This document shows positions 50,213-59,617 of a DNA stretch of 64,000 nt, in pieces. Location: positions 1 to 64,000 of the forward strand of contig CAZLPS010000010.1 of the NCBI GenBank assembly GCA_964561455.1, read 5' to 3'. Origin of the DNA: JABDGR01 sp964561455 (lineage in GTDB: Bacteria; Verrucomicrobiota; Verrucomicrobiia; Opitutales; JABDGR01). Made by a program: the position numbers and the translations under genes. How positions within the stretch are numbered: position 1 is the first letter of the stretch; each line of letters opens with the position of its first letter. The notes under the pieces are model-generated. The model ran no database searches. It was not told where the DNA came from and saw only the letters and a program-made list of their open reading frames with translations.

Positions 50213-52723
50213 TTACAGCGCGGCTTTGATTTGCAGAATCTCAAAACATTCAACGACGTCGCCCGGCTGGTAGTCCTCGTAGCCATCCAAGTGGAGGCCG
50301 CATTCGAAACCGGCCCGCACTTCGCTGGCGTCGTCCTTGAAGCGTTTGAGCGTGTCAATGCGCCCGGTAAAGAGTTTGACGTCTTTGCGCAGGATGCGCG
50401 CGTGGGCGGAGCGGGCGATGCGGCCTTCGGTGACCATGCAGCCGGCGACAAAGCCCTTGGCCAGCGGGAAGACCTGGCGAACTTCGGCGGCGCCGATTTT
50501 GTTTTCGCGGAGTTCGGGGTCGAGCATGTCCGCCATGGCGTCACGCACCTGGTTGAGCAACTCGTAAATGATGTCGTGCTGGATGATGCGCACGCCCTTG
50601 TGCTTGGCCGTGGAGGCCACGCCGTTTTCCATTTTCACGTTGAAGCCGACGACTGCGGCGTCGGAAGCGCCAGCCATGATGACGTCGTTCTGGCTGATGG
50701 GCCCCACTTCGGCGCTGACGACTTCGAGTTTGACCTTGTCGCTCTTGATGTCTTGGAGGCAGACCGCCAACGCCTCGACCGTGCCGTGCACATCGCCTTT
50801 GACGATGCAGCGGAAAACCTTTTGCTTGGTCTCTTTGATGGCCTTGAGCAGGGCGTCCAAATCGGCCACGCGCTCGACCGTGTTCTCCGTGTGGGCGACT
50901 TTGCGCAATTCACTTTCAGCGGCTTCCGCCTCGGCTTTCGCGGCGCGGTCGTTCTTGGCGGAATGGAAATGCGCGCCGGCTTCCGGAGCGCCGGACCACC
51001 CGAGGAGGCGGGCGGGCGTGCCCGGGGGCACGGACTTCAGCGGCTCTCCAAGGGCGTCCACCATGGCGCGAACTTTGCAATGATGGGGCCCGCACACGAG
51101 CGAGGCGCCCGGCTTGAGCGTGCCCTTTTCGACAATGATCGTGGCAGTCGCGCCGCGGCCGATTTCAACTTGGGAATCTATCACCACGCCCTCCGCCGGG
51201 CATTGTGGATTGGCTTTGAGTTCGAGAATTTCGGCCTGAAGCAGAATCGCGTCGAGCAATTTTTCGACGTTGGTGCCTTTAAGCGCGGAAATGGGTTCGC
51301 ACAGAGTTTCACCACCCCAGTCTTCCGACGTGATGCCATGCTGTTGCATGGCCTGCTTGACGCGTTCGACGTTCGCGCCTTTCGCGTCCATTTTATTGAT
51401 GGCGACAATGATGGGCACGCCGGCCGTTTGGGCGAAGGTAAGCGCTTCTTCCGTTTGCGGCATGAAACCGTCGTCGGCGGCCACCACCAAGACGGCAATG
51501 TCGGTGAGGTTGGCGCCGCGTTCGCGCATTTTGGTGAAGGCCGCGTGGCCGGGCGTGTCGAGAAAGGTGATCTTATGTTTGTTGTGCTCGATCTGGTAGG
51601 CGCCGGTGTGCTGGGTGATGCCGCCAGCCTCGCCGGCCACGACATTGGTCTTGCGGATGGCGTCGAGCAGCGTGGTCTTGCCGTGGTTGACGTGGCCGAG
51701 AACGCACACGATGGGTGCGCGCGGCTCGAGAAACTTGGATTCGTCCACCGGCGGGGGCTCGACCTTTTTGGCGGGGGTGGGGCCGCCGGCGCCGGGCTGA
51801 TCGCCGCGGTGTTTGATTTCGAGTGTGCAGCCATGGCGTTTCGCCAACCGCATGGCGACCTCTTCGTCCACCGCCTGATTCATTGAGGCAAAAATGTTCA
51901 TCTCCATCATTTCGGAGATGAGGCGGAAGGGTTTGACGCCCAGCAGAGTCGCAAAATCGCGGACGATGATCGGCGGTTTGACTTGAATGACTCGGCCGGG
52001 GCCGGCCGGCTCCGGCGCGGTGGCGACGCTGGCGGCAATCGTCGGCGGCTTGGAGCCCGCGCCGCCCGTGGCGGGTGTGGGCGCTGCAACCGGTAGTGGG
52101 GCGCTTTTGGCCGGGGGCGGCAAACTGGGCGTCTTGACCGACGGAGCCGGCAAACTGGGTGGCCGGGTGGACGGTGAGGCAATTTTTCCTGTGGCCGGCC
52201 CCGAAACCGTCGAACTGGTGGGGCCCGTGTTTGAACGTGGCGCGCCCGAGCCTCCACCCATGCCTGGATAACGCACGGCCGGCCCCGAAGATTGCGGCGT
52301 CGGAGCAAAAGACGTGGGCTTGGCCGGGAGGGTCGGCGCGGGCAGGCGCGGCGGCAATTTTGGTGCGGCCAGCGGCGTGGTGGGCGAGGCAATGCCGACG
52401 GGATTGCGCGTGGCGGCGGCGGCGGCTTTGGCGGCGGCCTCGGCGGCTTCACGCTCCCGGCGTTCACGGCTCAGGTCCTCGGCGGTTTTGACGACGCCAG
52501 CAGGCGGGGTGGCCGGTTTGGCCGGCTCGACCGGGGCCGGGGCCGGCTCCGCGACCGGGGTCATCCGGTCCTTGTACTTTTCGACCACCGCTTCGGCGGT
52601 AATATTATCTACAGTGGAAGAGGGGCTTTTAACATCGTAACCGAATTGCGCCTTGAGGATGTCCATCAGCTCCTTGTTCTCCATGTTGAGCTGCTTGGAG
52701 AGATTGTGGACACGTACGCTCAT
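50213..52723 (-). CDS. infB: translation initiation factor IF-2
   Basis: 836 residues. N-terminal IF2_N domain (RVHNLSKQLNMENKELMDIL), a long Pro/Ala/Ser linker (~60-250), a second IF2_N-like segment, then the GTPase (~340-510; GHVNHGKTTLLDAI, GGITQHTGAY, DTPGHAAFTKMRERG, NKMDA) and domains II-IV (GRGATATIIVEKGTLKPGA, fMet-tRNA-binding C terminus VVECFEILQIKAAL). It places initiator tRNA on the 30S subunit. In the first GTP motif the usual GHVDHGKT is GHVNHGKT, a Asp to Asn change. Start ATG 52723. Confidence 0.96.
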   Translation of the reverse strand: MSVRVHNLSKQLNMENKELMDILKAQFGYDVKSPSSTVDNITAEAVVEKYKDRMTPVAEPAPAPVEPAKPATPPAGVVKTAEDLSRERREREAAEAAAKAAAAATRNPVGIASPTTPLAAPKLPPRLPAPTLPAKPTSFAPTPQSSGPAVRYPGMGGGSGAPRSNTGPTSSTVSGPATGKIASPSTRPPSLPAPSVKTPSLPPPAKSAPLPVAAPTPATGGAGSKPPTIAASVATAPEPAGPGRVIQVKPPIIVRDFATLLGVKPFRLISEMMEMNIFASMNQAVDEEVAMRLAKRHGCTLEIKHRGDQPGAGGPTPAKKVEPPPVDESKFLEPRAPIVCVLGHVNHGKTTLLDAIRKTNVVAGEAGGITQHTGAYQIEHNKHKITFLDTPGHAAFTKMRERGANLTDIAVLVVAADDGFMPQTEEALTFAQTAGVPIIVAINKMDAKGANVERVKQAMQQHGITSEDWGGETLCEPISALKGTNVEKLLDAILLQAEILELKANPQCPAEGVVIDSQVEIGRGATATIIVEKGTLKPGASLVCGPHHCKVRAMVDALGEPLKSVPPGTPARLLGWSGAPEAGAHFHSAKNDRAAKAEAEAAESELRKVAHTENTVERVADLDALLKAIKETKQKVFRCIVKGDVHGTVEALAVCLQDIKSDKVKLEVVSAEVGPISQNDVIMAGASDAAVVGFNVKMENGVASTAKHKGVRIIQHDIIYELLNQVRDAMADMLDPELRENKIGAAEVRQVFPLAKGFVAGCMVTEGRIARSAHARILRKDVKLFTGRIDTLKRFKDDASEVRAGFECGLHLDGYEDYQPGDVVECFEILQIKAAL

Positions 52724-52816
52724 ATTTGGAGGATGGGAGGCAGCAAGACGGCAGTCAGGGGGTCAGGCGAAAAGTTGGATAATGGAGATGGGGTGGATTC
52801 AAAACAACACTGGAAA

Positions 52817-54085
52817 TTAGCCGCCTTCTTTACCGGCGGACGAGGTTTCCTTGGCCGAGGCGAGCAGCGTGATGACGGCCTGGGCTTCCTCTTCCGTGAA
52901 GCCGGCGCCCACGAGGTCTTCCGCGGCGACGCCTTCGGCGGCCTCGACGGAATTGATGCCCATGGCCACGAGCTTGCTGGCCTGCTCCTCGGTGATGCCG
53001 GTGACGGGGCCAAAGCCCGCGATGGCCTTTTGCTTGCGCTCCTCGAAGCCCAGGGCCTCGTGTTTTTCGCGCGAGATGTCGAGCTTCCAGCCGATGAGGC
53101 GGGAGGTGAGCTTGGCATTCTGCCCCCCGCGCCCGATGGCGATGGCGAGATCCTTTTCGGCCACCTCAAAATAAATGCGGCGGTTCCGCTCGTCCACGCG
53201 GACGTTTTTGGGAATGGCGGGCTTGATGGCTTCCTCGAGCATCCGGTGCGGGTCGGGGTAGAAGCGGATAATGTCGATCTTCTCGCCGCCCAATTCCCGG
53301 ACAATGCTCTTCACGCGCGCGCCGCGGGCGCCCACACATGCGCCGACCGGATCAACCTTCTGGTCGGTGGTGTTGACGGAAATCTTGGTGCGGTAGCCGG
53401 GTTCCCGCGCCATCGCCTCGATGCTGACAGTGCCGTCGGAGATTTCGGCCACTTCCAATTCAAACAGGCGGCGCACAAATTTGGCGCTCGCGCGGGACAG
53501 GATGATTTCCGGGCCGCGGGCGGTGTTCTCGATGTTGAGCAACAGGCAACGGATGCGTTCGCCGGGGGCATAGTTTTCGCCGGGGATGCATTCGCGCGGC
53601 GGCAGGGTGGCCTCGGCCTTGCCCAATTCGATCATCAGGTCGCCGCGTTCGCGGCGGCGAACGGTGCCGGTGACGATGTCGCCGACCATGTCCTTGTAGT
53701 CTTCGTAAATCTTGTCTTTCTCGAACTGGCGCACGCGCTGCATGATGGCCTGGCGGGCGGTCTGTGCCGCGATGCGACCGAGGAGCGAGGGGTCAATTTC
53801 CTTGGTGATTATGTCGCCGAGCTTGGGCGCGGCGGAGTAAAGGTGCGCTTTTTCGACATGAATTTCCGTGGACGGATCGGCGACGGAGTCCACCACCTTG
53901 AAGTTGGCCCAGGCCTTGAGCGCTCCCGTCTTGGGGTTGATTTCGACCCGCAAGTCCTGGCCGAAGCCGATGCCTTTGGCTGCGGCGCCGCGAATGGCCT
54001 GGGTGATCGCCGCGATCATGTCATCGCGGCTGATGCCCTTTTCCTTTTCCATATGTTCCAAAACAGAGAGGATTTCTTTGCTCAT
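52817..54085 (-). CDS. nusA: transcription termination/antitermination factor NusA
   Basis: About 422 residues. N-terminal polymerase-binding domain (~1-130, ILSVLEHMEKEKGISRDDMI), S1 domain (~135-200, GDIVTGTVRRRERGDLMIELG), two KH domains (~200-345, GACVGARGARVKSIVRELGGEKID split, RIYFEVAEKDLAIAIGRGGQNAKL) and a single helix-hairpin-helix tail (VTGITEEQASKLVAMGINSVEAAEG). It modulates pausing, termination and antitermination. Start ATG 54085. rimP, often in front of nusA, is not present; instead there is a leader with hairpin and terminator, then a divergent WD40 gene. Confidence 0.96.
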   Translation of the reverse strand: MSKEILSVLEHMEKEKGISRDDMIAAITQAIRGAAAKGIGFGQDLRVEINPKTGALKAWANFKVVDSVADPSTEIHVEKAHLYSAAPKLGDIITKEIDPSLLGRIAAQTARQAIMQRVRQFEKDKIYEDYKDMVGDIVTGTVRRRERGDLMIELGKAEATLPPRECIPGENYAPGERIRCLLLNIENTARGPEIILSRASAKFVRRLFELEVAEISDGTVSIEAMAREPGYRTKISVNTTDQKVDPVGACVGARGARVKSIVRELGGEKIDIIRFYPDPHRMLEEAIKPAIPKNVRVDERNRRIYFEVAEKDLAIAIGRGGQNAKLTSRLIGWKLDISREKHEALGFEERKQKAIAGFGPVTGITEEQASKLVAMGINSVEAAEGVAAEDLVGAGFTEEEAQAVITLLASAKETSSAGKEGG

Positions 54086-54113
54086 GGCGGCGGAGGGGTC
54101 GGTAAAATGGGAT

Positions 54114-54140
54114 AAAAAAAAGCGGGTGCGTAACACCCAC
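54114..54140 (-). terminator. intrinsic terminator in the nusA leader (attenuator candidate)
   Basis: On the minus strand GTGGGTG-TTACG-CACCCGC forms a 7-bp stem (one G-U pair, 54122-54140) followed directly by eight T (54121-54114). It lies 28 bases before the nusA ATG and downstream of a promoter, so it should stop transcription before the gene unless it is prevented from folding. Confidence 0.7.
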
Positions 54141-54157
54141 TTCTTTTCGGAGAAGTG
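54138..54157 (-). promoter_or_regulatory. leader hairpin overlapping the nusA terminator stem
   Basis: Minus strand CACTTCT-CCGAAA-AGAAGTG, a perfect 7-bp stem with a 6-base loop. Its 3' arm shares the last bases (54138-54140) with the extended terminator stem, so the two structures compete at the junction. Confidence 0.6.
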
Positions 54158-54171
54158 TTGTAGAATCCTGA

Positions 54172-54200
54172 CGTTTACCAGCCCAACGAGTGCATGTCAA
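54172..54200 (-). promoter_or_regulatory. promoter of the nusA-infB operon
   Basis: A perfect -35 TTGACA (54195-54200, minus strand), a 17-base spacer and a weak -10 TAAACG (54172-54177). Transcription would begin near 54165, giving an ~80-base leader that contains the hairpin and terminator. Confidence 0.5.
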
Positions 54201-54365
54201 GGATTGGTGGGAGGGGGTGGCGGGGGGGCAGTGCCTTTGGGAAAGCATGCAGCTGCGGGTGGTCGCGGCAAAATTGCCCTCGATTTATCGGTGAACGCAT
54301 CGTAGGCTTTCATTTCAGGCAAGTGGCGTTCATCCAATCACCCTGGTCTTCGCGATTGGTCGAAA

Positions 54366-56780
54366 ATGCGATTTTTCCGTTTCAAACTTTTCGCCTTCGG
54401 CGGCCTGCTGGCACTCGCCGGCGGCGGTGGAATGATGACCATTCAGGCCCAATCGGCAACGGGAGTGGACGTTGATTTTGCCGACAAAGCCGGACAAGCG
54501 CTGGACCAAGGTGATGCGATTCGGGCAATGTTTTGGGCGGCGACTGCCCTGCAAGGCGACGGACAGAATACCCTGCTGCGCTACCAAGCCGGAAATTTAA
54601 TCCGGCAGGTTCCACGGGTGCGGCAGGTCCTGCGCCATGACGGAGCCGTCAACAGCATTAAATTCAGTCCTGATGGCAAATCAGTCGTCACGGCCAGCCA
54701 GGATCATACTGCGCGAGTGTGGGACGTCGCGACCGGGCGCGCTTTGACGAAACCGCTCGCGCACGCCGATGCGGTTTATAGCGCGGTGTTCAGTCCGGAC
54801 GGCAAATGGGTTGTGACGGCGAGTGCAGACCAAACGGCGCGAGTGTGGGACGCAACCACCGGAGATCCGGTCACGCCACCTTTAAAACATGATGGGGTGG
54901 TGGAGGACGCAGCGTTCAGTCCAAATGGGAGGATTGTGGTGACAGCGAGTGCGGACAAGACGGCGCGGGTGTGGGATTCCGCGACCGGCCGACCGTTGTT
55001 TCCACCTTTGGCGCATGGCGGGGCGGTATTGCGCGCGCGTTTCAGCCCGGATGGAAGATTGCTACTTACGGCGAGTGATGACAACACGGCGCGGCTGTGG
55101 GACGCCGCGACGGGCCAGCCCCGGGCAACGCCGCTCATGCATGCGGATGCAGTGGTGGATGCCGAGTTTAGCCCGGATGGAAAAAAGGTGATCACCGCAA
55201 GTGACGATGAAACGGCCCGTCTCTGGGACGCCGCGACCGGCAAGCCGCTTGCCCCGCCGATGAAGCAGGCGGGCGCGGTGACTCATGCGGCGTTCAACCC
55301 CGAAGGTGACATGGTGGTCACAACGAGCGCGGATCAAACGGCCCGGCTCTGGAATGCCACGACGGGCGAAGAAACGACGGCCCCGCTGCGGCATGCGGGT
55401 AAGGTGCTGTTTGCGGCTTTTAGTGCCGACGGTCTTTCGGTTTTGACGACGAGCGCAGACAAGACCGTCCGCGTCTGGAGTCCTTCGACGGGGCTGCCGC
55501 GGCGGGCGCCGATGACTGAATCGGACGCGGTGGTGTGCGCCGAATTTAGCCCAGACGGCAAACTCATTGCCACGGCCGGCGCCGATGGGGGCGTGCGCAT
55601 TTGGGACATAGATCCGGACCGCAGCGCATTGCCAGTTTTTCACCACGACAATTCGGTCGAGATGGCGACCTTCAGCACGGACGGAAAGAAAATTCTGACC
55701 GCCAGTTGGGACAAATCCGCGCGGGTGTGGGATGCCGCAAACGGGCAGGCGATCACCCCGCCGATGACTTATTCGAACACGGTGCAATTTGCGGCGTTCA
55801 GTCCAGATGGGAAAAGTGTGGTGGCAGCCTGCTACAGTGATCCCGCACGCGTTTGGGATGCGGCCACCGGTGTGGCGCGGCCGGCGGTTTTTGCACAGAA
55901 TGGCGTTCGCCATGCGGCCTTCAGCCCGGACGGCCGCAAGCTGGTCACCGCCAGCAATGACCAAACGGCGCGAATTTGGGATGCAATGACTGGCAAAAGC
56001 CTGGCGCCTCCTTTGGCGCACACGGGTTCCGTGGTGGACTGTTCCTTTAGTCCGGATGGAAAAATTATTTTGACGGCGAGTTCGGATCACACGGCACAAT
56101 TATGGGATGCGGACACGGGAAAAGCGCTCACACCCCCATTGCAACATGGCGATTGGGTGAACAGCGCCGAATTCAGCCCGGACGGCCAATGGGTGGTCAC
56201 GGCGAGCCAGGACGGAACTGCGCGCGTGTGGGACGCGCACACCGGGCGGTCGCGTACGCCGGCGCTCAAGCACGGTGACGCGGTGTTTTTTGCGGCGTTC
56301 AGTCCTGACGGCAAAAAAATTGTGACGGCGAGCAATGATTGGACGGCGCGAATTTGGGACGCCACCACTGGCAATCCATTGACGCCGCCATTGCCGCATG
56401 CGGATGCGGTGGTCCATGCGGCGTTCAGCCCGGACGGTCGAATGGTGGCCACGGCCTCCGACGATTACACGGTGCGGCTCTGGGACGCGGCCACCGGGCG
56501 GCCTTTGGCGCAACCGTTCGTGCATACTTTCAATGCGCGCCATGTGATGTTCAGCCCGGACGGGGGCCGATTGTTAACGGCCAGTTGGGACAAGACGGCA
56601 CGGATCTGGGATGTCTCGCCGAGTGCCTGGCTCAGGGAGGATATTTTGGAATTTGCCGAATTGGAAAGCTCGAGCAAGTTGAATGAACGCGGGCAACCCC
56701 AAGCACTCTCCCTGAACGAAATCGCAGCGCGGTTGGAGCATTTGCGCAGAAATCATCCGGAGGTCTATGGGCGGCCTTAA
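54366..56780 (+). CDS. secreted WD40 protein with sixteen uniform repeats
   Basis: 804 residues: signal peptide or N-terminal helix (KLFAFGGLLALAGGGG), a short helical region (~35-85, DQGDAIRAMFWAATALQ), then sixteen WD40 repeats of ~42 residues (~88-760). Each has the form AFSPDGKxVVTASxDxTARVWDAxTGxPLxPPL. A ~45-residue helical tail follows (LREDILEFAELESSSKL, LNEIAARLEHLRRNHPEVYG). Sixteen blades suggest two propellers side by side. No kinase or sigma domain is attached, though such repeats often are in Planctomycetes and Verrucomicrobia. A binding scaffold role is inferred. Confidence 0.9.
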   Translation: MRFFRFKLFAFGGLLALAGGGGMMTIQAQSATGVDVDFADKAGQALDQGDAIRAMFWAATALQGDGQNTLLRYQAGNLIRQVPRVRQVLRHDGAVNSIKFSPDGKSVVTASQDHTARVWDVATGRALTKPLAHADAVYSAVFSPDGKWVVTASADQTARVWDATTGDPVTPPLKHDGVVEDAAFSPNGRIVVTASADKTARVWDSATGRPLFPPLAHGGAVLRARFSPDGRLLLTASDDNTARLWDAATGQPRATPLMHADAVVDAEFSPDGKKVITASDDETARLWDAATGKPLAPPMKQAGAVTHAAFNPEGDMVVTTSADQTARLWNATTGEETTAPLRHAGKVLFAAFSADGLSVLTTSADKTVRVWSPSTGLPRRAPMTESDAVVCAEFSPDGKLIATAGADGGVRIWDIDPDRSALPVFHHDNSVEMATFSTDGKKILTASWDKSARVWDAANGQAITPPMTYSNTVQFAAFSPDGKSVVAACYSDPARVWDAATGVARPAVFAQNGVRHAAFSPDGRKLVTASNDQTARIWDAMTGKSLAPPLAHTGSVVDCSFSPDGKIILTASSDHTAQLWDADTGKALTPPLQHGDWVNSAEFSPDGQWVVTASQDGTARVWDAHTGRSRTPALKHGDAVFFAAFSPDGKKIVTASNDWTARIWDATTGNPLTPPLPHADAVVHAAFSPDGRMVATASDDYTVRLWDAATGRPLAQPFVHTFNARHVMFSPDGGRLLTASWDKTARIWDVSPSAWLREDILEFAELESSSKLNERGQPQALSLNEIAARLEHLRRNHPEVYGRP

Positions 56781-56935
56781 GCGGGCCCCCAAGCACAAGG
56801 TTTCGGTCAAAATTTGAAACTTGGCATATAGTGCCCGGTAAACGGTGGAGTCATTCGAGAATTCGAGGCTGATTTTTCCTTGCCTAACAGGCTGGCAACA
56901 GTCTATTAAGTGCTGTTGTAGTTTCCCTTAAACCT

Positions 56936-59617
56936 ATGCCTAGCCCAGGTACACCCCACCTGAACGCCAGGGAACGGTCCCGCAAAACTCCGCGGTCCTT
57001 CCTCCGAGTCAGCTTTGCCTTGACGATTGCCACCGCCGCGCTGGTGGTGAGTTTTGGCGCCAAAATGTCAGGAGCGGCCACGCCGGCTGCGGCGAATCCG
57101 GTCTCTGCTCCGGCGACGCCCGCGAAGGCGGCGGTGTTAAATTTTGCGGATTTCCAGAAGAACGTGCAGCCCTTTTTGGCGGCGCATTGCTACAAGTGCC
57201 ATGGCCCCGACGATATCGAGGGGGAAGTTCGCCTGGATCAGTTCACGGATGACGCCGCACTGGTGAAGGGCATGCCGACGCTGGAGAAGGCGTTAAAGAT
57301 GCTCAGCGCGCGCAAGATGCCGCCCAAAGATGAGACCCGTCCCGGCGAAGAGGAATACAGCCCGGTGGTGGCGTGGATAGATTCGTACACCAACAAGTTC
57401 TACATGGATGGGCCGATCAATCCCGGGCGCGTGACGCTGCACCGGCTCAATCGCACGGAGTATAACAATACGATTCGCGATTTGCTCGGCATTGATTTCC
57501 GGCCGGCGGATGCCTTTCCGGTGGACGACGCCGGCTACGGCTTTGACAACAACGGCGACGTGCTTTCCATCGCACCCATGTTGATGGCGAAATATCTCGA
57601 TGCGGCTTCATTGTCCCTTGAGAAAGTGCTTTTTGCCGATCCGATTGTGCCGGCGCCGTTGAAACGCTGGGACGCTTTGACCGAGGTCCAAACGGATTTG
57701 CCCGACACCGGCCGGGGATCGCGCTCCGGGGCCGTGGCGGTGGTGACGCGGGGGCGCGGAACGGCCGTTGGAAGGATTTTCCCGCGCTACGGCAATCTGT
57801 GGGTGGACTACGACTTTCCCAAGGATGGGGATTACGTTTTCAGTTTCCGTGGATATAATGCCGGTCAGGGCCGGTCCGATGTGCAGTTTTTTCTGGATAC
57901 GACCACGGTCAATGCGCGGGCCTTGAGTGTGAATGAAGCCAACGCCGATGCGAAGCTGTTTTCCACGGCTCCGGCAACCTTCCATGTCACAGCGGGCAAG
58001 CATCGCCTCTACCTGTCTTTCCGTAATGGTGCCACAAAGGAAGAATATGACGCCGCAGTTGCCGCGTTCAATGCAGCACCCCCGGCGCCGGTGGCGGATA
58101 ATGCGGCTCCTGCGGACCAAGTCGCGGCTGTTGACCCTGCCGACGTGGATCCGGCCATTGCCGCGGCGAATCCGCCCGCTGCGGCCCGGCTTCGCGGTGG
58201 TCCGCCGGCAGCCGCCGGGCCGTCGGTGCCGGGCCGTCCGAATCTCGCGGTGGTGTTCATGCAAGTGGAAGGCCCGATGGCGATTACGCCGGAGCGCATG
58301 CCGGAAAGCTATCGCAAGTTGATGATTGCCATGCCGTCCGCGACGATGCCCAAACCGGTGGCCGCGGAAAAGATTATTCATAATTTTGCCAACCGGGCGT
58401 TTCGCCGCCCCGCGACGGATGCGGAAGTGAAATCGTTGCTGGGCTTGTGGACGAAGGCCGACGGTGACGGGCGCACATTTGAGCAGAGCATTGACGTGGC
58501 GCTGCAGGCCGTGCTGGTTTCGCCGAGTTTCCTTTTCCGCGTGGAACAAGACCCGCAGCCGGGTGAGGCGGATAACGTTCACACGCTGAACGATTACGAA
58601 CTGGCTTCGCGTCTGTCTTATTTCCTGTGGAGTTCCATGCCGGACGACGAACTGTACAATCTCGCCGCCAAGGGCACGTTGCGGGCCAATCTCGACCAGC
58701 AGGTGACGCGCATGCTCAAGGACCCCAAGGCGGAGGCGCTCGTGGATAATTTTGCCGGCCAATGGTTGCAATTGCGGCAGATGGACAATGTCAATCCCGA
58801 CACCGCCCAGTTTCCGGCCTTCGACGCCGGTCTGCGCTCATCCGTCTTGAAGGAGACGCAGATGTTTTTCATGAGCATTGTGCGGGAAGACCGGAGCGTG
58901 ATGGACTTCATCAATGCGAACTATTCGTTTGTGGACGAGCGCCTGGCAAAGCTCTATGGGTTGCCCGACATCAAAGGCGATGACTTTCAGCGCGTGACCT
59001 TCCCGAAGGATTCGCAACGGGGCGGGTTGTTGACCCAGGCCAGTTTCCTCACCATTACCTCTTATCCCGGCCGCACCTCGCCGGTCCTGCGCGGCAAATG
59101 GGTGCTGGAGAATCTGCTCGATTCCGCGCCACCCCCGCCCCCGCCGAATGTGCCCGCCCTGGCCGAAGGCGAAAAAGCGGACCTCAACGGCACGCTCAAA
59201 CACCGCATGGAGCAACATCGCGCCGACCCGAAGTGCGCCGTCTGCCACGAGCGCATGGACGCCATCGGCTTCAGCCTGGAGAATTTTAACGCCATCGGCG
59301 CCTGGCGCACCGAGGACACGAACAAACAGGCCATTGACGCCTCGGGCGCGCTGCCCGACGGAACCAGCATCAAGGGCGTGGCGGATTTGCGCCGCGTGCT
59401 CGCCTCCCAGGAACAACAGTTTTGCCACACGCTGGCGGACCGGCTGCTCACCTACGCCCTCGGGCGCGGAACCGAACCCGCCGACCGCCGCACGGTGACG
59501 AACATCGTCGCGGATCTGCAAAAGAATGGCGACAAGTTTACCGCGCTGGTGAAAGCCATTGTGCATAGCGACCCTTTCCAAAAACAACTCGGCAAACAAC
59601 CAGGAGATAAATCATGA
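56936..59617 (+). CDS. planctomycete-type cytochrome protein (DUF1587/DUF1592/DUF1588/DUF1585)
   Basis: 893 residues with an N-terminal membrane/signal segment (VSFALTIATAALVVSFGA). Domain order: c-type heme site CYKCHG (~84), DUF1587 (~165-230, LHRLNRTEYNNTIRDLLGI), a carbohydrate-binding-like middle part, DUF1595 (RAFRRPATDAEVKSLLGL), DUF1592 (VSPSFLFRVEQDP, YELASRLSYFLWSSMPDDEL), DUF1588 with a second CAVCH motif (~767) and DUF1585 at the end. Such proteins are paired with DUF1552 proteins in Planctomycetes and Verrucomicrobia; an oxidative role on polysaccharides is suspected. The stop overlaps the next ATG. Confidence 0.93.
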   Translation: MPSPGTPHLNARERSRKTPRSFLRVSFALTIATAALVVSFGAKMSGAATPAAANPVSAPATPAKAAVLNFADFQKNVQPFLAAHCYKCHGPDDIEGEVRLDQFTDDAALVKGMPTLEKALKMLSARKMPPKDETRPGEEEYSPVVAWIDSYTNKFYMDGPINPGRVTLHRLNRTEYNNTIRDLLGIDFRPADAFPVDDAGYGFDNNGDVLSIAPMLMAKYLDAASLSLEKVLFADPIVPAPLKRWDALTEVQTDLPDTGRGSRSGAVAVVTRGRGTAVGRIFPRYGNLWVDYDFPKDGDYVFSFRGYNAGQGRSDVQFFLDTTTVNARALSVNEANADAKLFSTAPATFHVTAGKHRLYLSFRNGATKEEYDAAVAAFNAAPPAPVADNAAPADQVAAVDPADVDPAIAAANPPAAARLRGGPPAAAGPSVPGRPNLAVVFMQVEGPMAITPERMPESYRKLMIAMPSATMPKPVAAEKIIHNFANRAFRRPATDAEVKSLLGLWTKADGDGRTFEQSIDVALQAVLVSPSFLFRVEQDPQPGEADNVHTLNDYELASRLSYFLWSSMPDDELYNLAAKGTLRANLDQQVTRMLKDPKAEALVDNFAGQWLQLRQMDNVNPDTAQFPAFDAGLRSSVLKETQMFFMSIVREDRSVMDFINANYSFVDERLAKLYGLPDIKGDDFQRVTFPKDSQRGGLLTQASFLTITSYPGRTSPVLRGKWVLENLLDSAPPPPPPNVPALAEGEKADLNGTLKHRMEQHRADPKCAVCHERMDAIGFSLENFNAIGAWRTEDTNKQAIDASGALPDGTSIKGVADLRRVLASQEQQFCHTLADRLLTYALGRGTEPADRRTVTNIVADLQKNGDKFTALVKAIVHSDPFQKQLGKQPGDKS

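Noticed and set aside
50126..54115. Long plus-strand frames of 586 and 607 codons over infB and nusA
   Set aside because: Antisense shadows of the conserved translation operon.
56820..56860. Sigma54 promoter before the DUF1592 gene
   Set aside because: TTGGCATATAGTGC has GG and GC separated by 8 bases instead of the required 10.
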